Source: Latrodectus hesperus
Taxonomy: Eukaryota > Arthropoda > Arachnida > Araneae > Theridiidae
Length of the DNA stretch: 64,000 bases
NCBI GenBank assembly: GCA_037975125.1
Contig: CM075862.1
Location: forward strand, 78,529,843 to 78,593,842
Direction of reading: 5' to 3'
Shown: positions 45,937 to 59,308 of the stretch, piece by piece
Layout: each line of letters begins with the position of its first letter
How positions within the stretch are numbered: position 1 is the stretch's first letter
Made by a program: the position numbers and the translations under genes
Notes under the pieces: generated by a model
Told to the model about the DNA's origin: nothing
Database searches by the model: none
The model's input: only the letters and a program-made list of their open reading frames with translations

Positions 45937-46170
45937 TTATTTACCGTTAATTAAGAAATTGATTAATTGTGCTTCTTCAATGTTGATCACTTCATTTTTT
46001 TCTAAATCCACACTTTAAAATGCTAATTCACTCAAGCGATCTTGATTCATGGTTGATCGTAAATGTCAGAATTAATTTTAATTTACAAAACGAACGTTCA
46101 CAACTGTATAACAATTGACGTTGAAATAATAAAGATTGTTTGCACTCTCACATAATTTTAAAAACATCTT
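45937..46170 (-). pseudogene. hAT transposase C-terminal (dimerisation) relic
   Basis: The minus strand gives C-E-R-S-F-C-K-L-K-L-I and, after a frameshift, L-R-S-T-M-N-Q-D-R-L-S-E-L-A followed by S-V-D-L-E-K-N-E. This is the conserved hAT C-terminal signature (R-S-F-S-x-L-K...L-R-S-T-M-x-x-x-R-L-x-x-L-A). A stop interrupts it, and the upstream catalytic domain is not recognisable. Confidence 0.78.
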
Positions 46171-47840
46171 CAAAATACTATATTATACAAGTTAAAAGCT
46201 TCAATGGAGTTTAAGATTTAATTTCTTTGAAACATTGAGTTATCTACTTATATATTTTTTATTATAAAATCATATAAATATTCTCAGCCAAATAAATTTG
46301 TTATATTTTTTATTTTTCAAAATTGATGCACACAGTATTTAAGTTTTCTTTTACTTAAATTCTCACTGGGAATTAGACTTTGAATTATTGGTATAAATAG
46401 ACCTCGTGTACAAAAAAAAAAAAAAAATTTAAGATTCATACCTTTTGTTTTGAAGAGTTTTTCTCTGTCGTTTACTTTACCAATGAAGAATTTCTACTTA
46501 TTTTTAATGTTTAATAAGACTTTCTTACGATTTTGAAATATTTATTTTTTTATTCACAATTATTTTCTTGTTTATTATAGTTTTTATTTTGAATAATTTT
46601 CATATTGTTTTACGCGCGCTATAGTATATTTTCTTTTTTATTCAATAATTTATACATTCAAAGATCTTTTTATTTTTTTAACAGTGCAAAATAATAATTA
46701 TGCCCGATTTCATTATATTCCTCTAAAATGATTTCTCTCAAGATAAAACAGGCTTTTGTTGTTAATTGTAATAATTAAAAATAGGTGTTTTAAATAAGTA
46801 AATGTAATAAATACGTGCTAGATAGAAAATAAAATTTGATATTTCTTTTTTTGTTCTATAAGTCAAGATTTTAAGTACAAATTTCCAAACTAAATTGATC
46901 GTTTTTAACAAAACAATGTGACTTGGGGGGACACGGAACGTTGGTTTGGGTAAAAACGTTGATAAATCAATTATCTGAATTCACGTGTTTAAATTTTACC
47001 GAAATATGCTTCGGATAATAATTTACAAGCTTAAAAGTATGGAACACAAAGATTAATTTGTGAAATTACTTGTTAAAATTTAAAAAAAATACCATTAAAA
47101 AATTTAACTTTTATTTTATTTAATAATTTTTTTAAAAAGTTTTATAATAATTTTGTCAACATATAATTATTTCCTTCAATTTATAATTTTTAATTTAGAG
47201 GTTTTAAGTTTTTCTCAATTTTTTTAGTAAAAACACATATGTATAGGTTTTAAATAATATCAAATCATTGCATTTTCACATATTATTCGCGAAAATCTAA
47301 TACTTTATAAAAAATACATTATTTCCTTATTAGAAAATAAAAATTACGTTTCATATATTAATATTAAATTTTTTTCACACACACACATTTTCAACAATCC
47401 TCTTGAAAACCAAAATTACGCAGAATTAAACTAATGGTATTTGGGAAGAAGTAATGATATATTAACGATGTAAACAGTAAAAAGAAAATGGAAACTAAAT
47501 ATATGTATTTTCCTCGAATTTGGTAATAACTACGTTTCGATTTTCTATTATGGTTCTTGATACTAAAAGTGAATCTATGACTTCTCTGATACTATCAACA
47601 CTTTTAAAATGATTTTTAGGAAATATAATTGATATGAAATTTATTAATTTTAAGAATATAATTTGTTTTCAAATTTTCCTTTTCTCATCCTTGTCAATAT
47701 TAATTTTTCTTTTAAAATGAAAATTCTCAAAGTTTTGACCTACAATCATCTAGATATAGATTGGATTTTATCTGTTAGTAAAAGTGCAATACAGCATTTG
47801 GCCAGATGGCAACAAATGAGAGACAGGACTGGGGTTTCAA
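46171..47840. other. AT-rich intergenic DNA, nothing identified
   Basis: Very AT-rich with short homopolymer runs (A15 at ~46410). No coding or structural feature could be supported. Confidence 0.55.
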
Positions 47841-47848
47841 TACTTTAA

Positions 47849-48340
47849 ATGTTAAAACGGATGTCCGTATCGCATCATATTCACCTACAGTGGATTCCTT
47901 CTCATCTGGATCTCGAGGGGAATGAGATTGCGGACGCTTTGGCCAAAGCTGGTGTGGCTGAGGACGGTGTGCCGTTGGCACCTCTTACATTTCAGGAGAT
48001 TCACTCAAAGATTAAACACGAGAATAAAACCACTTGGATTGTCCCTCCTGAGCATCATTGGTACCACTGCGCCCGTCCAGGTGCTTCCCTGGCTACTGGT
48101 CTTAATAGACAGAACAGATGGTTATTGCCCGTTTCAGAAGTGGCTATCTTAGTCACTTGAAATTCGTCGAGGGTACGAAGATATTCGAAATGTCGCTCCA
48201 AGTGTTTAAATGAACAGGCCTGTGCTGAACCTATTCTTCAATGCCTTGGTCTCTCCGGGAGAGATCTGATGGAGAATCCACTTATGGTGCTGAACTTTTT
48301 GAAGGTGTACGCTCTCATGGACCTGGTCAAGAGCTGCTGA
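47849..48340 (+). pseudogene. LINE 3' fragment: end of RNase H and zinc knuckle
   Basis: The frame reads H-L-Q-W-I-P-S-H-L-D-L-E-G-N-E-I-A-D-A-L, the end of an RNase H domain like that at 37260-37320 in the better-preserved LINE. After frame changes near 48120 and 48185 it continues with C-R-S-K-C-L, I-L-Q-C-L-G-L-S and N-P-L-M-V-L-N-F-L, stops, and is followed by ATGCAACAACAG. It is a 5'-truncated, decayed insertion of a related LINE. Confidence 0.85.
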
Positions 48341-48359
48341 CCTCGGGGGCATGCAACAA

Positions 48360-51300
48360 CAGATATAGATTTGATGAAGCCCTAAATATTGAATGTAGTA
48401 ATATTTTTAAATATCTCTCTCTACTTGTACTTTATTCATTTTTAGGATGTTACTGAACATATCCTATATGGTAATATAGGAAGTTAATCAAGGTGTTTCT
48501 CAAAAGGATAGATTCTGAGATTTAGTTTATTTATCTGATAAAATTAGGGGTACTATAATTCTATCACATTTTTATGCATTCTAATCGAAATTGCAGTGAA
48601 TAAAACAAGACATACCTATTCATTCAATTTAGTCGAAATGAAAATTTTCTCAGTTGATATGCGTTTTTTATTGATTATTAAAAATGCAAATTTTAAGGAC
48701 ATCTAACGAAAATTTTTCATTTGTAGTTTAATTTTATTCTGAGAAGTTTTCATCAATGATATTTCAATTTAATGAAATTTCCTTTTTTGGGAGCTATGAT
48801 TCATCATGTTACTGTTGTCAAAATACAATTAAAATTTAACATTTTTTATTTACAACAGAAAATATAAAATATTAATAAAACATTGCTTGTTAAATAAAAA
48901 GATCTAATTTCTAATAAAAAATTAATAGCATATTAAATAATATATTTCAAAAAATTAAAATTCCTAAAATTCTTTTCATTTTGATTTTTTGAATAATAAT
49001 CACATCCAGAGAGAAGTGCTAATGATGTATTTATCAGCCGAAGCAATATTAATTAGATATTACATTCTTTATTTTGAATAGAAAAGAGATTTACTTAATT
49101 AATCAGTATTATAAATTAGCATAGGCATGTAACTTGACTTAGACAACTCATAAAAATAATAAGGAACTCGCGTAAAAAGAACCATGAATCTTGCTGGATA
49201 TTTCATGAGAAGGCAAAAAATTATATCTCATGAGCTTACTTTCTGGGAATCTCCCTGGATTATTGATCCATAAATCAAGATACGTAACATCAACGCAAAA
49301 ATAATTTGCTAAATAACTTTAAACTAAAATAGAAGACATTACAAATGTATAAAATGTTTAAATTTATAACTGCAAATGAAGCACTAAGGTAATGAAGTTA
49401 ATTCCTGATAAACAATTTAAAAAATAATATGAGAGATAATATTTTAACTAAGGATACTTAGATTCTCTTATTAAGAAAAAGCAATTTGGCCAATGTGCAT
49501 TGAGGGGATAATATTTTTAAGGAAATAAACAAGTACTATTTCCTTTAAAATATTTTCCTCTTAATGTACTGGACAAGTACTTTTTTTCAAAATTTTAACA
49601 ATAGGTAAGAGTTTTAACTATAGGTAATTTTAACGTTTGCAGTTTTATTGATAAAGAAATAATGTGCTTTATCAGAAAAACTAATAACGCGAAATACTTT
49701 TACCTATAGTTAAAATTTTGAAAGAATTACAATTTATTAATAAATATCGAAATTTATTTAGGTTGTTGAAATTCATTTAATTGTAAATAAGTATTGAAAT
49801 TCTGTTCTAGGATAAGTATTGAAAATTACAATATTGATGGATTTTGAAACTTGATTTGATTTCTAAGTTAGTTAAATAATCTATGAGTAATTTTTAAAGT
49901 GATATAAATAAAGGAAAAAAAAGGAATATTATAGAGACATGTATATGTGTGTGAACTATTAAATAGAATATTTATCAAACCATCATATAGTTAAGTAAGT
50001 TGCTTACCCCCGAAAATCAGAGAAAATTCATTATTGTAATATACAATAGAAATCAGCTATAATTAAAAAAATAGAATGCATTTTAAATTTTAAATGATAT
50101 ATATATATATTAAAAGAATAATTTTAATTTTTTTCAGTATTTTTGATTCATTTTCAGCTATATTTTATATAGTCTTTCGAAATAATTGAAAAATTGTTTC
50201 TGAATAACAGCTAAATGGTAAATAAATTAAAGCATATACATAATAAATTTTTTAATAATTTATATGACTGAGAATTTCTTTCTGAATGTATATTTCATAA
50301 AATTAATCTTTTTCTTTTAACAAAAAAATCTAAAATAAGACAAAAATATTGCTTATTGAAAAGTAAATTTTAATTTTCAGATTTATGAAAATTATACATT
50401 AATCTTATAATACTCTCTAAAGGATATAAATATATCATAAACAATTATAATTAAATTATTAACTATGGGTATGAGATCTGATTAAATTAATTCAAAATAA
50501 CATTTTCTATCAAACTAAGGACATCAACAGTTTTTAAATATTGGATCAAATGTGGAGTTCAAAATCTCCCATACTCTAGTGAAAACGTTTGTGTAAAAGA
50601 TACAAAATTAAAAATAAATATACATGAAACTACTGTTTTCTTGAATGATTATTGATATTTTTATCATTTTTGTAATAGATGGAGTAATAAAGTAAAAATA
50701 TTGTGCCTATTTCTAATCAATAAATGTTGATAATCAAAAAATAAATAAAATAATTTTCCATGCTTTGGGTGAGTACAAGTCTTTAAACACTTATTTCAAT
50801 AATAAGTTTTATTTTATTACATAATTAATTCCACACTTTTTAAGGGTTTGAAATTAAATATCGAATTTAAATTATTTTTATCAACTGAAATTGATAAAAT
50901 AAAAATAAATTATCAACATAAATTTAGATTAAGTAAATTGATGAAGATAAGAGTAGAAATTTTATTTTAGAAATAGTTAGATAAATGATCTATTTTGATT
51001 TTAGAATCTATTCCGCACACAAATTTTATGCAATTTAAAAGAAAGATAAATCTCACAATCATTCTGTCACAAATAATTTATTAATTAAAAAAATTTAATA
51101 TTTTTTTATTAAATAGAAAAAATTGAAAATATTTATCACTTATTATAGTAAGCGATTTTAAATATTGCATTAATTTGCTTTTGTATTCAAAAAATATTTG
51201 CTTGCATTTTCCACATTTGCTTACATTATTACACCCTCTACTAGTTAACGTCATTACCACACTCCTTTCCAGATAATTCCATTAGGTTTGTATTAAATAA

Positions 51301-54300
51301 AAACCCTCGCCAAAATATACCAAGTACGGTTAAAGTTTCCCTTGAAGTCACAACTTCCCGTAAATTCTCAGACTAGGAGACAACTATTTTTTTTAAGAAG
51401 TGGAACCAATCCAGTCTTAAAGATAATCTCGTTGCATACATGCAAACAAGTGTGCAGCAATCTTAACTGTTCACATATCACACCATATTAAGAAAATTTT
51501 GCATATTTATTTATTTACCCATTACATGTGACCAAATGACATGAATTTATAATGGAGTCTCTTTTTTCTATTCAATTATTCCAAATAATAAAATTTCCAT
51601 ACTTTTCTTTAGTTATGCACATTACATATGTATTTTCTTTGCATAGCTGTCTTGCAACATATGGAAAACTAGCAGATTTTTTTTAAGCAGAGCATATATT
51701 AAATCACAAAATTTAATGCTTTTTATAGCATATCATTTTGAACAAATATAAAAATAGTTTTTCAATTTGTGTCAACCAAGCACAGATTTTAAATATAATC
51801 CCAAGAAACATTTTTATTTTTTAAATAGATTCTTAAAATTTTTAAATCTTATAAAAATTTGTTATTTTTCCTTTGGGAATAATAAACTAATAAAGTTGTT
51901 TGTGTAGAAAGACAATAGTATAAAAATGAGGAATTAATAGTTTAGGATATATAAATAGACCTAATATATAACACTTGCATATACCTGAAAAGTGTAAAAA
52001 ATATTTACCTGAAATAAAAACTTAATCAAAGTACTTAATAAATTAATCAAAGGAAGCTAATCATTAATTATAGTCTCAATAAAATATTTTCAAAACCTAA
52101 AATATTTTTTATTGTTTTTATTTTTATTCTGTTTGACTTTTTCATAAGTCACAAGCAAAATGAAAAAAAAAGCTATAAGAATTTTAATGCATTAATTCTG
52201 CCATGTTTACTTGCGTATAGATACAAATAAAAATTTAGAATATTTTAGGAACATTTGATAACTTTTAGTGAATAAAAAAATTTCAAATGATTTAATGGGA
52301 AAAAAAGTAACTTGAATGTGGAACTAAAATTATATATGCTCAATTTACTTCAATTACAAAAAAACTAACACAATTGAAATACACTTTAACTATATAAGAA
52401 TGTGGAAATCAAACAAAAAGGATATCCCATAGTCAAAAGTATGTATATTTTTAAAATTACATTTGTAAATCATTCATAGTTAAATTTTACAACAGTTCAA
52501 TAATGCAATATGGAATAAATTCTAAAATCACTGATTGATGATAATTTTACAATGAGGAAAATAACTTGAACCTCAATCATTTCCTATGCAGAACACCAAT
52601 TGTAATGAGCATACATGTGTATTAAGTAATTTTTGTCAGTATGCAAAAATTCATATTAAATTCATTGAAAGAGATTTAAAAATATTAATATTATATTTTG
52701 TTTTTATTATTATTTTAATTTTATGTAACTTACTTTAAAACTCCTGATGTAAAAGACTGAAAAAATTTGAATCTAATTAACAGGCAAAGAAATTTAAGAA
52801 TCAAAAGGAAAATACTGTTTTTAATATTAAACTGCACTAATATTTTAGAACTATAAAAGTAGTTTTTTTTTTATCAATAAGTATATTTCTGTTTCATTTT
52901 ATTATCATGTTCTCCATTTATACTCTTAATGAAAAATATAATAAAGAGAAAAAATTTTTCTTAGAAAACGTTCTATTTTTAACACAATTTGTAAATCTTA
53001 CAATGATTTGAAATAAAGAAAGGACTAAAATGTTACTTAAATTACATATTTTAACTGACCATTTTGAACTTCTTACAAATATACTATCTACTTATAGTAT
53101 ATAATTAAAGCTACTTTCTACAAAACATAAACAAAAGTTTATTTGTATAGATGAACAGATACTGAAGAATGTATAAGATTTTAAAAATTACAGAATATAT
53201 TTAAAAACTATTAGATATAGTTATGCCTTAATATATGGGACATTGTATCACAGATAGTTCTAAGAAGCTGAACACTGTCACTATTACACATATTGTAAAA
53301 GGAAATATTTACTCAGATAAAATAAGCATAAGTGTTCAACTCTACTAGAAACAGTGAATATATTTTTCATTGCTGTAATTAGATACATTTGAATCATGTT
53401 TTGTCAAACAACATTGTGTGATATATTTTAGGAAAATATTATAAACTTATTAAAATATGGGAAAATAATCTACAACAACAATTTAAGTAGTTTTAATTTA
53501 TTTTCATGACAATCTTTGGCGATAATAGCACATAAAATGATACAATGTAAGAAAATAACACACTATACTAATAACAATTATTGCATAATATCTTAAATTT
53601 AGGTTTTGAGTTTGATTTTTAAGATTGGTATCATGGACGAGAAGTATGTGAGATACAGTGTAATTTTCATGGTTGAAGAGTATCAGTATCCCTATGAAAT
53701 TAAATTTAGTGCAAAATTCAGCAGATATTTGGAAAAATTAGAATTTAGCTGTTGGGAAGCTAATTTATTTCAATGAAAAATAAATCTTTAAAATCTTATA
53801 GTTTATCAATAAATTTTATTATTATGTATTTTAATTTTTTTTAAAAAATAAACACTTATGCTTATTAAATTTTTTTATTTATTACATAATTTTATGAAGT
53901 AATTGTTGTGTTAAAAAGATATTGTTTTGTTTATAATTAAAAATGTAAGTTATTTAAATCGATATTGTCTGTATTTTAATGCTGAAGATAAGCAATTGTT
54001 ATAATTTTTCATTATAAATATGAACTGCTCGATATTCTTTAAACCTTTTTCAAAGAAATTTTATTATAAAATTTTGACTAATAACATAAGGGCTATTCAG
54101 CATTATAATAATACTTATAACAAAGTCGTTGTAAGTTTAAGATACCCCAATGTTCCTCCCATCCAATATATTATTATTTGACAAAAAGTACAAGCATGGT
54201 TTTGAAAAAGTATAATTTTAATGAAAAGTTTTCTGGAGAAAAACTTATAATACTTTTTGATAAGTAGCAGGGTTATAAGTAATTTAAATATATATAAAAA

Positions 54301-56100
54301 TTAAGTCATTCATTTAAAGTAATAACAGAATCTCCTTATAATTTTAATGGTTTGACATATCACACATAAAAAAAAATTTCATATATTATTATAGTAACTA
54401 TTAGAAATGTCCAATAAATGTAACACTAAAATGCAATGTGAAACGATTTTTTGGTTAAATAAAATTAAAAAAGGTTTAGCAAATATTTCGCAGTTCAACA
54501 GAGATGATCAAAACCTATTCTCAGCATTTCACATTAAAGAAAGTTTGAAAGTTTACATTATTTTAATACTTTCTTCAATATTTATATTAAGTAGTATACA
54601 CCAGGAATTTTTATATGTATGTAATTTATTCATGCAATTTTTCAAACTTACAAAATATTTTCCTTTTACTAAGTTAACTAAACTTTTTTTTAACATAGTT
54701 TATAATTAAAAATACAAATTGTCTTGATGAGAGACTAGAATAAAAATTTTAATTTTCACAATTTACAATAAAAAATAAACTTAATCGACTCATAATTTAT
54801 TTTTAAATTTTTGCATGTAAATTATTAGTATATTGAAGGAAATAACTCATTAATTAATAAGTCTGAAATTTCCTTTTGAAAAATTAAAATAATGTTAAAT
54901 AGTAAAGCTTATAAAATGCAACATTAGTTTGTATATTGATACATAAATTGAGTATTTTTATTAAGCTATTCTTAAAAAACATTTTCACATAACACAATAT
55001 TGAAACTTAAAAATAAAGGAAACTTTTATTAGGAAAGTTATTTTTTTAATATATACATATATTTTTCACTTAAATTCAAATAATTACAACTATTTCCTTC
55101 TTCTTGACCTTAGGGGGGGGGGAAGAAATTCAAACATCAGTGGGAAATTAAATGTTGAATTATGGCATTCAGAAAAACAGACTAGTTATATGTTGAAGAT
55201 TTTTCTTATTTATTATTTTAATAAGACGCCAAATATTTGTCAATGTTTATGGCAAAAAGTTCAAGACTCATAAGCATTTGGAATAAATATATAACGTTAT
55301 AATAGCCTGTATTCTTCAACTACAATAATTACACAGTACCTTTCGACAAAGCACTCCTCCCTAACATAAATTTTATGATCTATTTCTGGTTTTCAAAACA
55401 AAAATACTGTTTACAAAAATACAGAGTAAATTTGAATTACAGACAGAATTTGACATTAATATATTTAAATATTTATTAAACATACATTAAAATTACACAA
55501 AAACGAAAGACTAATATACAAACACGAGACAAACAAAAAGATATAGTATTTTACAGATATGCTAAATAATTTAAATAAATGAAAATATGTTTCATATCTC
55601 AGCTGATCAGACTTAGTATCATCCTTTACAAATGATGCATATAAGCATGGAATTGTTCCCATATAACGCTTTATTTTTGCAATGAATTATTTCTTTGAAA
55701 ATAAAAATCCAGATTTCAGGTGGCAAGTTAAAGGATCGATGTGAAAACTCCAATGTTTACAGCATAAATTACTTCATGTTATTTTAATTCCTTTGATTCG
55801 CAGTGAAACTATAAAACCTAAGAAAACATAATTTAAAAAAAATTAGCGTAAGATCATATTAAAAATGAATTTATAATATTTCAAAATAAAATTTTTTTTA
55901 TCATTAAAACTGATATGTTGAAGTCAAACTTTGTTTTTTTATTTACAAAACGAAAATTAACAGTGAGAGTAAATAAATCATATACTAAGCATGCATTTCA
56001 AGATTTATCAGGTGATTAGAAAAATTCCCTCATTTTTACTAATATAATTTACTAAGTTAAAATTAATGAAGAACTAAATTAAACATACATACTAAGCATG
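48360..56100. other. Long AT-rich stretch without recognisable genes
   Basis: About 7.7 kb in which no frame shows family motifs or convincing splice structure. The ORFs at 54407-54709 and 55465-55662 are Ile/Phe/Lys/Asn-rich and look random. A slightly GC-richer patch at 51230-51480 holds nothing I can name. A G9 run occurs at 55113-55121. Confidence 0.55.
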
Positions 56101-56104
56101 TTTG

Positions 56105-56282
56105 AAAATTCAACAGTTAGTTGCTTAGTTTGTTGCTCAATGATCATTTCTGCATACAAAGGACCTATATTTTAAAATGGATTCCAAAATATTATAAACA
56201 CCTAAGCCTAAAATAGGAATCGAACCCACAAGCTATTAAATTAACAGCAAGATCTCTTATCATTCATATAAGGATTCATCAA
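56105..56282 (-). repeat. SINE family A copy 2
   Basis: On the minus strand it has a perfect B box (GTGGGTTCGATTCC at ~56218-56232), then TTTGGAATCCATTTTAAAAT, CCTTTGTATGCAGAAATGAT and CATTGAGCAACAAAC. These blocks recur in the copies at 2330, 14545 and 62380. Confidence 0.7.
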
Positions 56283-56289
56283 GTGACTA

Positions 56290-57129
56290 AAACTTTAAAT
56301 TATTGTGCACAAAAAAGCTAAAAAAGATATCTGATCATGTAGAAATAATTCATAGAGAATATTTTCTATTGATATGCAATATATATATATATAGCACAAC
56401 CTTCTTGGATTTAGTTTATTGTTCCATGCTCAAACAATCAAGACAGTCCAACAATTCAGCCCAAAAGTTTTTGAATGGAATACATTGGATTCTTTTTTCA
56501 TAATACATCAACAGATATTTCAAAAGCTGTAGATTTTTATTTTTGTTAAAAAGAAATAGGATGAAAATTCTATGAAATTTATTGAAATCTAAAACTACAT
56601 TAGAATATCAGCTGTTTAGCTTACACATTTTTTCTAAATCTATAACCAAAATAGGTATTGGCAGTTATCTGGTTTAATAAGATTTTAATATTTAAAGAAT
56701 TATCTTAAATAACACTAATTAAATTATCACTTAAGTCTGATATTAATTTATGTTCTAGCTATGAAAGCCTTAAAATAGAATTTGCAGTATTACCTTTTTT
56801 AATTTTATTTTTATTTCTTTTTTACGTCTTTTATTAGTAATATATTTTTTTATAAGTAAAATATTTTTTAATATGGCTCAGCATTTTCTGTAATGTAAAT
56901 TATAAATATATTATTAATTATAAAACAGTTTGATAAATCCTGACTTGTTCCAAAAACATTAGTGGGACTCTGCTCTATCATACGATATATTTCATAGAGT
57001 GGTTTATGGAATTCAATTGTGGCCTTACAACCACTCAGCAAATGCAGAGCATTTTAGATATGCAATTAAGATCATGTTTGAAGAAACGATAAACAAAATC
57101 CATAACATGATAAAAAATTATCATATAAA
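56290..57129. other. AT-rich intergenic DNA
   Basis: No supported feature. A short segment near 57000-57070 may be the decayed N-terminal part of the mariner relic that follows. Confidence 0.45.
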
Positions 57130-57660
57130 AGTGAAATAACTAAGGTAAACATATCCAATGAATATAAATTCAATATTTTGCAAAAAGATTTGGACATAAA
57201 AATGTTACCAGCAAGATGTGTGATGTGATTGCTGACAGTGGATCAAAAGAGGAGATATGTATCTTTTCAAAGCAGTGTTTAAACTTATTCAAGCACAATC
57301 CAAGCAAATATTTGTGACACTATGTTATAAGTGATGAAACTTGAATATATTATTATATACCAGAAATAAAAAAAACATAGTAAATAATGTACTTCTTCAA
57401 CTGAACAGCTTTGAAAAAGGTAAAAACAGTTTCATTCGCCAGAAAGATCATGACCATATTTTTCTACAGCCCAAAAGGCATAATCTCATTGATAATATTG
57501 AAAAGGGGAAATGATCACTGCGTTTTTTTTATTATTTTATAATTTACTAGGAAAAGATGAAAGAAATGTAGCTCCATTTATCCAAGAAAATGCTTTATCA
57601 CTATGATAATGCACCCATTCACTTATTTGTAATCAGTTACTAAACTAGATGAATTATAGT
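57130..57660 (+). pseudogene. Mariner transposase relic
   Basis: Across frames the + strand gives K-V-N-I-S-N-E-Y...I-L-Q-K-D-L, K-M-L-P-A-R-C-V, L-T-V-D-Q-K-R-R, then the first catalytic block I-S-D-E-T followed by Y-Y-Y-I-P-E-I-K-K, the block R-H-N-L-I-D-N-I-E-K-G, and the second block Y-D-N-A-P-I-H (where H-D-N-A-P-x-H is usual). The order is that of mariner. Several frameshifts and stops make it inactive. Confidence 0.82.
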
Positions 57661-57844
57661 ACATTTTTTTAACATTCTTTAGACTCCACTGCATGCATAT
57701 TTAAATTAAATTTATTTTTTGGACTTTGACTGTCAATTTCTTTACATATAAATTTTTTTTTTTGGCATTTCATACTGTTATGAAACAAACAAACAAATAA
57801 ATGACTCCAATTTTGAAACATACACATTTAATTAAAAAATGAAC

Positions 57845-57915
57845 AAAATTTACAAGGAGCCATGTATGGGTTCGCGACAATCTCTCTCGCCTGCTTCGCG
57901 TACAAAGAGAGTCTC
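57845..57915. other. Small CpG-rich island beside a poly(A) run
   Basis: GGGTTCGCGACAATCTCTCT followed by CGCCTGCTTCGCGTAC stands out from AT-rich surroundings and is followed by an A-rich run (57927-57949). It includes opposed CTCTCT/AGAGAG blocks. GGTTCGCGAC resembles a pol III B box only loosely, and no tRNA cloverleaf can be drawn. Confidence 0.4.
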
Positions 57916-59213
57916 TCTGAAAATCAAAAAAAACAAAAAAAAAAAAAAACATAGGATCTTAAAATCGAAAGTGCCGATGGTGAGACATTACAATACATCA
58001 ACTGGGAAAGCATAATATAAATAATTCTGTAATTAATATGTATTCTTCTTTACGATAACTTTTTGTGTAATTTTTTCAGTTTTGTTATTAATTAAGTTAC
58101 TTTCAGATATATACAGGGTACTTTCTTTCTTATTCATAAAATCCTTGACAAAAAATTATTGAAGAAAGCATTATTTATCAAAATATTAATACACTTGCTA
58201 GATAAATGAACTAACTATTTATGTACATAAAAGTGAGAATTCCTTTTTTAAGCAGTTAAAAAGTGGTATTTCTAATGATTCTGGTGCACTAACACAACAA
58301 AACACATTTTATGTTTGTACTTCATTGGGCTTTGAGATTTTTCACAGCAAACTTCATTTGAAATTTTATTTTTAATTATAGTATTTACCCTTTTTTATTA
58401 GTTGGAATGTCATTCATGCATATTTTTAATTATTTAGGGCATACAAATTACTTAAATTAGAAATTATGAAAAAAGACAAAACAGACAGTAAATTTATAGA
58501 ATTAAAACTTTAAATCAGATTTAATAAAAAGAAATCAAGTCTTTATCATAAAATATACGAAGGAAAAAATTAATGTAGACGAACATTTAAACATAAATTG
58601 ATTAAATTTTTTTTATGAAGACTTATGATTTATTATATATAAACACATCTATCCTATTTTTATTATTTTAGCGAAGTAGTAGTAAAAATTACTGTTTTAT
58701 AAAAATACGAAAAAACACAAAATCTAAATCCCCACCCCTTTACTTTAAAAATTACATGCATACTAATATACACACATACACAACATGCAATAAACATTTA
58801 ATTCCTTTTCATGATTAAGAAAACTAGTTTATAGATCTCTAACTAATGATGATAATTGGTAAAATATTAAAATCTAAGTTTACAAAATATCACTTTTTAT
58901 CAAGTTTGAATGAATAAACTTGAAAATGTCACATTAAAAGTGTTAACTGACAGCAATACTGATTGCTTTCATTTTTTAAATATTTTATTTGCTTTGTTTC
59001 TTATAATCATTTTTTAAACAAGTTTTGAAACCTAGTAATAAAGATCTAACTCTCTTCTTTGTGAACTCCTATTTTACAAAGACAAAATTATTTATAAAAT
59101 GGAATAGAAAATCTAAAATAAATTTTATTTAAAAAATTAAATTTGTCTGTGCAAAACAACTTAATTAATAATAATTTCAATTCATTTTCATAAAATTGGA
59201 AAAGGGTGGGATT

Positions 59214-59219
59214 TTTATT
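59214..59219 (-). promoter_or_regulatory. Likely LRR1 polyadenylation signal
   Basis: AATAAA on the minus strand about 90 bases after the LRR1 stop codon. Confidence 0.55.
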
Positions 59220-59308
59220 GAAGCCTGTTTCTTTCAAATGGCCCTCTCTGATTAGCACATTTGCAACTATAACAACCAGCCAAGCATGCATCTTCAAAAA
59301 AAATCGAC

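Noticed and set aside
54407..54709. 100-codon + strand ORF
   Set aside because: Its composition is Ile/Phe/Lys/Asn-rich, with no motif, no splice context and no GC contrast; likely chance in AT-rich DNA.
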